Shown here piece after piece: positions 8,017 to 10,269 of a DNA stretch of 10,269 nucleotides. The position numbers and the translations under genes are program-made. The notes beneath the pieces are model-generated. The model saw nothing but the letters and a program-made list of their open reading frames with translations. It ran no database searches and had not been told where the DNA came from. This DNA comes from an uncultured bacterium. GTDB lineage: Bacteria > Verrucomicrobiota > Kiritimatiellia > RFP12 > UBA1067. The number at the start of each line of letters is the position of its first letter. Position 1 is the first letter of the stretch. Location of the stretch: positions 1 to 10,269 of the forward strand of contig CAMIVJ010000068.1 in assembly GCA_946401765.1 (NCBI GenBank), in the 5' to 3' direction.

Positions 8017-8048
8017 CCGCATACGCCCAATCTAGGCTTGATATGCGG
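8017..8048 (-). promoter_or_regulatory. Stem-loop at the predicted 5' end of the operon mRNA
   Basis: Outer arms CCGCATA (8017-8023) and TATGCGG (8042-8048) are perfectly complementary over 7 bases. Inside, read on the minus strand, GCCTA and TGGGC pair over 5 bases (one G-T wobble) around a 3-base GAT loop, separated from the outer stem by a small asymmetric internal loop. The predicted transcription start (about 8046) falls inside the first arm, so the hairpin would cap the 5' end if the start is a few bases upstream. The ribosome site at 8004-8008 stays outside the stem. mRNA protection is one possible role. Confidence 0.45.
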
Positions 8049-8052
8049 TAAC

Positions 8053-8082
8053 ATTGTATCACCCTTGCCCCGTGAAAATCAA
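8053..8082 (-). promoter_or_regulatory. Sigma70-like promoter of the four-gene operon
   Basis: On the minus strand TTGATT (8077-8082) is followed after 18 bases by TACAAT (8053-8058). TGA precedes TACAAT, giving an extended -10. The expected start near 8046 gives a leader of about 50 bases before the ATG at 7993. It is the best promoter match I found upstream of the first minus-strand gene. Confidence 0.6.
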
Positions 8083-8095
8083 TCGCAATTTTCAC
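8072..8095. promoter_or_regulatory. Operator-like perfect inverted repeat, GTGAAAAT-N8-ATTTTCAC
   Basis: Two perfect 8-base arms (8072-8079 and 8088-8095) flank an 8-base spacer, 24 bases in all, which suits a dimeric DNA-binding protein. The repeat overlaps the -35 (8077-8082) of the operon promoter and is centred about 38 bases before its predicted start. It is about 90 bases before the start of the divergent transporter gene. It lacks the G/C-rich stem and T-run of a terminator. The regulator is not in the window. Confidence 0.55.
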
Positions 8096-8157
8096 TTTTG
8101 CCACAACCACAGTCCAAATGGAAATCACACTGCATCATCCGCGCCAATGGCAAGATG

Positions 8158-8166
8158 TGATATAAT
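8158..8166 (+). promoter_or_regulatory. Extended -10 promoter of the transporter gene
   Basis: TGATATAAT is a perfect TGn-TATAAT extended -10 at 8158-8166; no good -35 lies at the usual distance. The expected transcription start (about 8173) is only about 5 bases before the ATG at 8178. TATAAT sits inside the near-palindrome GATATAATATC (8159-8169). Confidence 0.55.
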
Positions 8167-8177
8167 ATCCGCTTGTA

Positions 8178-9533
8178 ATGAACGAAAGAGAAGAGAAAGA
8201 CCGTGCGGACTTCAGCGTGGGGAGGGTGACGCGCTTCTACGTGCCCCTGCTCATGCAGGCGTTTTCTCAGTCGATCTCATACCCCCTAGTGGGCGGCATC
8301 ACCACGCACGGGCCGCTCGGCGTGAACGGCCTCACCGCCTTCGCGCAGGGGCAGACCATCATGTTCATGATCGGCTCGCTCGGCGGCGGCCTTGTGATGA
8401 CCGGCATGGTGCACGCCCGCACGGGAGGCGGCTATCTCGCGTTCCGCCGGCTCAACCTCATCATGATGGGCGTGCTACTTATGCTGCAGTGCCTTCCGGC
8501 CATCCCGCCCTTAGACTCGCTCGTCTTCTCGCACGCGTTCCACCTTCCGCCAGAGCTCGCCGTCGTCGCGCGCAACACGCTTCTCTGGGGCGTCTTCATG
8601 AACGCCTCGTTCTTCCTGCGCAACGTGCCGATGGTCGTTCTCTTCAACAACCTCCAGAGCGGCAAGGCGAACGCCGCCACCGTGCTGCGCATTCTCCTCA
8701 CGCTCGCGCTCGCGATCTCATTCCCGCGGCTCGGGCTTGTGGGCCCCGCATGGGGACTCGTGGCGCTCACGGCGGGATGCTTCTTCGAGTTCTTCGTCAC
8801 ATGGTGGTTCGCCCGCCCCTATGTGCACGCCCTCATGACGTCTCGCCAGATTCCGTGGCACAGCCGCCTGGACGATCTCATGGCCGCCAAGCGCCGCTAC
8901 CTCATGGTGCTCGAGCAGCTGCGCTTCACGCTGCCGCTCTCCTTCGGCTCGTTCATCCTCGCCGCCTCCCCTCTCGCCATCGCCGTCTTCGTGGGCCGCG
9001 CCGCCGACGCGCAGACAATGCTCGCCATCCACTACGTCACGATCGGCGTCGCGAACCCCATCGGCTTCGCCGCCCTTCGCATGCAGGCCGTCTCGATCGC
9101 CTTCCCTCCAGCGTTCAAGGGCGACAGGCGCATGCTCTACTACGCCATCGGCGCAGGCGCCGTGCTTGGCGCCGCCCTTCTCGCGTTCTGCACGCCCTCT
9201 CTCGCCAACTGGTACTTCGGCGTGTACCAGACCGTGAAGCCCGAACATCTCCGCTACGCGCGCGGCGCCGTTGCGATGTACGGACTCTGGCCGATGCTCC
9301 AGGCCGTGCGCGCCCGCATCGAGGGAATTGCGGCCGTGCGCAAACTTCCCGCCGCCGTGATGGCCGGACAGATCACGTATCTCGTTGCGCTCACCACAAC
9401 GCTCGCAATAACGCTCTATCTTGGAGTGACTGGCTGGAAGATGTCGGTGTGCGCAATAAACACGGCCACGGTCTGCACAACCGTGTCCGTCTATACGGCG
9501 CTAAAGGTTATGAGCCGCCGAAAGGAACGCTAG
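8178..9533 (+). CDS. MOP/MATE-superfamily membrane transporter, ANKH-like
   Basis: This 451-residue integral membrane protein has roughly 12 hydrophobic segments (for example about 55-76, 93-112, 128-150, 187-210, 252-272, 282-305, 320-338, 395-415, 420-443) and a charged, cytoplasmic-looking tail (SRRKER). Two halves begin alike (FYVPLLMQAF near 20; FTLPLSFGSF near 250), as expected of the two-fold MOP/MATE fold. From memory, the second half resembles vertebrate ANKH: NPIGFAALRMQAVSIAFPPAF, then PMLQAVRARIEGIAAVRKL and YLGVTGW line up in order with ANKH stretches around its EIRAVYPAF, VTVRAHLTG and YLGVHG. ANKH exports ATP/pyrophosphate or citrate; the bacterial substrate is unknown, and lipid-linked sugar or drug export remain alternatives. 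There is no Shine-Dalgarno before the ATG, and the only promoter seen would give an almost leaderless mRNA. The gene ends tail-to-tail with the next one. Confidence 0.78.
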   Translation: MNEREEKDRADFSVGRVTRFYVPLLMQAFSQSISYPLVGGITTHGPLGVNGLTAFAQGQTIMFMIGSLGGGLVMTGMVHARTGGGYLAFRRLNLIMMGVLLMLQCLPAIPPLDSLVFSHAFHLPPELAVVARNTLLWGVFMNASFFLRNVPMVVLFNNLQSGKANAATVLRILLTLALAISFPRLGLVGPAWGLVALTAGCFFEFFVTWWFARPYVHALMTSRQIPWHSRLDDLMAAKRRYLMVLEQLRFTLPLSFGSFILAASPLAIAVFVGRAADAQTMLAIHYVTIGVANPIGFAALRMQAVSIAFPPAFKGDRRMLYYAIGAGAVLGAALLAFCTPSLANWYFGVYQTVKPEHLRYARGAVAMYGLWPMLQAVRARIEGIAAVRKLPAAVMAGQITYLVALTTTLAITLYLGVTGWKMSVCAINTATVCTTVSVYTALKVMSRRKER

Positions 9534-10269
9534 TTCTTCTCCTTGGCGCGCGCGGCGTCATCGACGACGGCCTTGAAGAGGCGCCCCCACTTCGCGTCGC
9601 GCGTGAACATTCGCTCGGGATGGAACTGCACGCCGTGCACGTGGCGCTTCTCGTCCGCAATCGCCTCCACCACGCCGTCTGGCGATCTGGCGCAAATCGA
9701 GAAACCGGACGCAAGTTTCTTCACCGCCTGATGGTGCGTGGAATTGACGCGCATCTCCGCCTCGCCGAAGATGCGGAAGAGAAAACCGTCCGGCTCCACC
9801 TTCAGGTCGTGCACGGGCACGTCGGGCGCGTCGCGCCTGCGGTGCATCACGCCCTTCACCGGGAATTCGCTCGGGAGGTCCTGCCACAGTGTGCCGCCGA
9901 AGTACACGTTGATCATCTGATGGCCGCGGCAGATGCCGAACACGGGCTTGCGGCGCTTCGCCGCGGCGTCGAGCAGCGCCCACTCGAAGGCGTCGCGCCG
10001 CTTGTTGACGGGGCCTAGTTTCGGACTTGGCTGCGTCTTGTAGCGCGCGGGCTCGACGTCCTCTCCGCCGCAGAGCATCAGAAGGTCAATTCCCTCGACC
10101 ATCTTGTTGATGACGGCAAGATCGTTCGTCCACGAAAGCAGGCGAGGCTCTGCGCCCTGCGCCTTGAACGCGTTCACGCAAGCAGGAGGCACCGAACTCC
10201 CCTCGGCAGGACACACGTCCACAAGCCCCACCACAAGCTGCGCCGCATGGGCGGCAACGGCCGCCATGG
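9530..10269 (-). CDS. Class I glutamine amidotransferase-like hydrolase (peptidase C26, gamma-glutamyl-GABA hydrolase-like), 5' end probably beyond window
   Basis: Counting from the ATG at 10267 gives 245 residues. The fold is the class I glutamine amidotransferase domain: LLMLCGGEDVEP (about 62-73), the nucleophile elbow FGICRGHQMIN with Cys113, NSTHHQAVKKL (about 175-185), and HGVQFHPER with His216 and Glu218. Cys113-His216-Glu218 form the expected triad. Within this superfamily the RGHQ elbow and the HHQAV motif match the PuuD-like gamma-glutamyl-GABA hydrolases, which hydrolyse gamma-glutamyl amides in polyamine breakdown. No synthetase domain or partner gene is visible, and the true substrate is uncertain. 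The first residues (MAAVAAHAAQ) look like the end of a signal peptide lacking its basic start, and the frame is still open, so the real start is probably to the right of the window and the protein may be exported. The stop overlaps that of the transporter. Confidence 0.85.
   Translation of the reverse strand, partial: MAAVAAHAAQLVVGLVDVCPAEGSSVPPACVNAFKAQGAEPRLLSWTNDLAVINKMVEGIDLLMLCGGEDVEPARYKTQPSPKLGPVNKRRDAFEWALLDAAAKRRKPVFGICRGHQMINVYFGGTLWQDLPSEFPVKGVMHRRRDAPDVPVHDLKVEPDGFLFRIFGEAEMRVNSTHHQAVKKLASGFSICARSPDGVVEAIADEKRHVHGVQFHPERMFTRDAKWGRLFKAVVDDAARAKEKN

Larger units (their letters stand above)
7994..8177. other. Divergent intergenic control region
   Basis: This 184-base spacer is richer in A/T than its surroundings and holds both divergent promoters, the 24-base inverted repeat and the leader hairpin. 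I see no convincing small gene in it. The stretch 8096-8157 between the inverted repeat and the transporter promoter has no structure I could recognise. Confidence 0.7.

Noticed and set aside
8072..8095. Rho-independent terminator reading of the inverted repeat
   Set aside because: The arms are A/T-rich with an 8-base loop and no T-run follows. It lies upstream of two divergent genes, not downstream of one.
8054..10018. Plus-strand open frame of 654 codons spanning the transporter and the antisense of the C26 gene
   Set aside because: It is the longest plus-strand frame here, but its product is an Arg/His/Ala-rich string. It overlaps the real transporter frame, crosses the convergent junction and has no start signal.

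Overview
The window is GC-rich, tightly packed chromosomal DNA. Six protein genes account for almost all of it, and I see no RNA genes, insertion sequences or CRISPR arrays. The mix of genes suggests a free-living or gut member of the PVC group, most likely Kiritimatiellota/Verrucomicrobiota. The clues are secreted beta-helix and GH50-like enzymes, an SGNH esterase with flanking beta domains, and a large secreted protein with LamG-like and autotransporter-type beta-strand repeats. This is inference from gene families; no marker gene is present.

Left part (1-7993, all on the minus strand): four consecutive genes with gaps of about 14, 17 and 46 bases, read right to left. They encode an 883-residue secreted repeat protein with a duplicated LamG-like domain, a secreted SGNH/GDSL esterase, a secreted GH50 (beta-agarase-like) glycoside hydrolase, and a secreted right-handed parallel beta-helix protein that runs off the left edge. 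All four begin with a signal peptide. The set looks like one operon for capture, deacylation and depolymerisation of a complex, probably galactose-containing, polysaccharide outside the cytoplasm. No transporter or sugar kinase lies in the window.

Control region (7994-8177): a 184-base AT-richer spacer between divergent genes. It holds a good sigma70-like promoter for the operon (TTGATT, 18 bases, TACAAT with an extended -10). A perfect 8-8-8 inverted repeat covers its -35. A stem-loop lies at the predicted 5' end of the operon mRNA. Facing the other way is an extended -10 promoter so close to its gene that the transcript would be almost leaderless.

Right part (8178-10269): a plus-strand MOP/MATE-superfamily membrane protein whose C-terminal half resembles animal ANKH. 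It is followed tail-to-tail by a minus-strand class I glutamine amidotransferase-like (peptidase C26) gene that probably begins beyond the right edge. The two genes share the four bases CTAG, which supply both stop codons. Nothing visible ties these two genes to the polysaccharide operon except the shared divergent control region.
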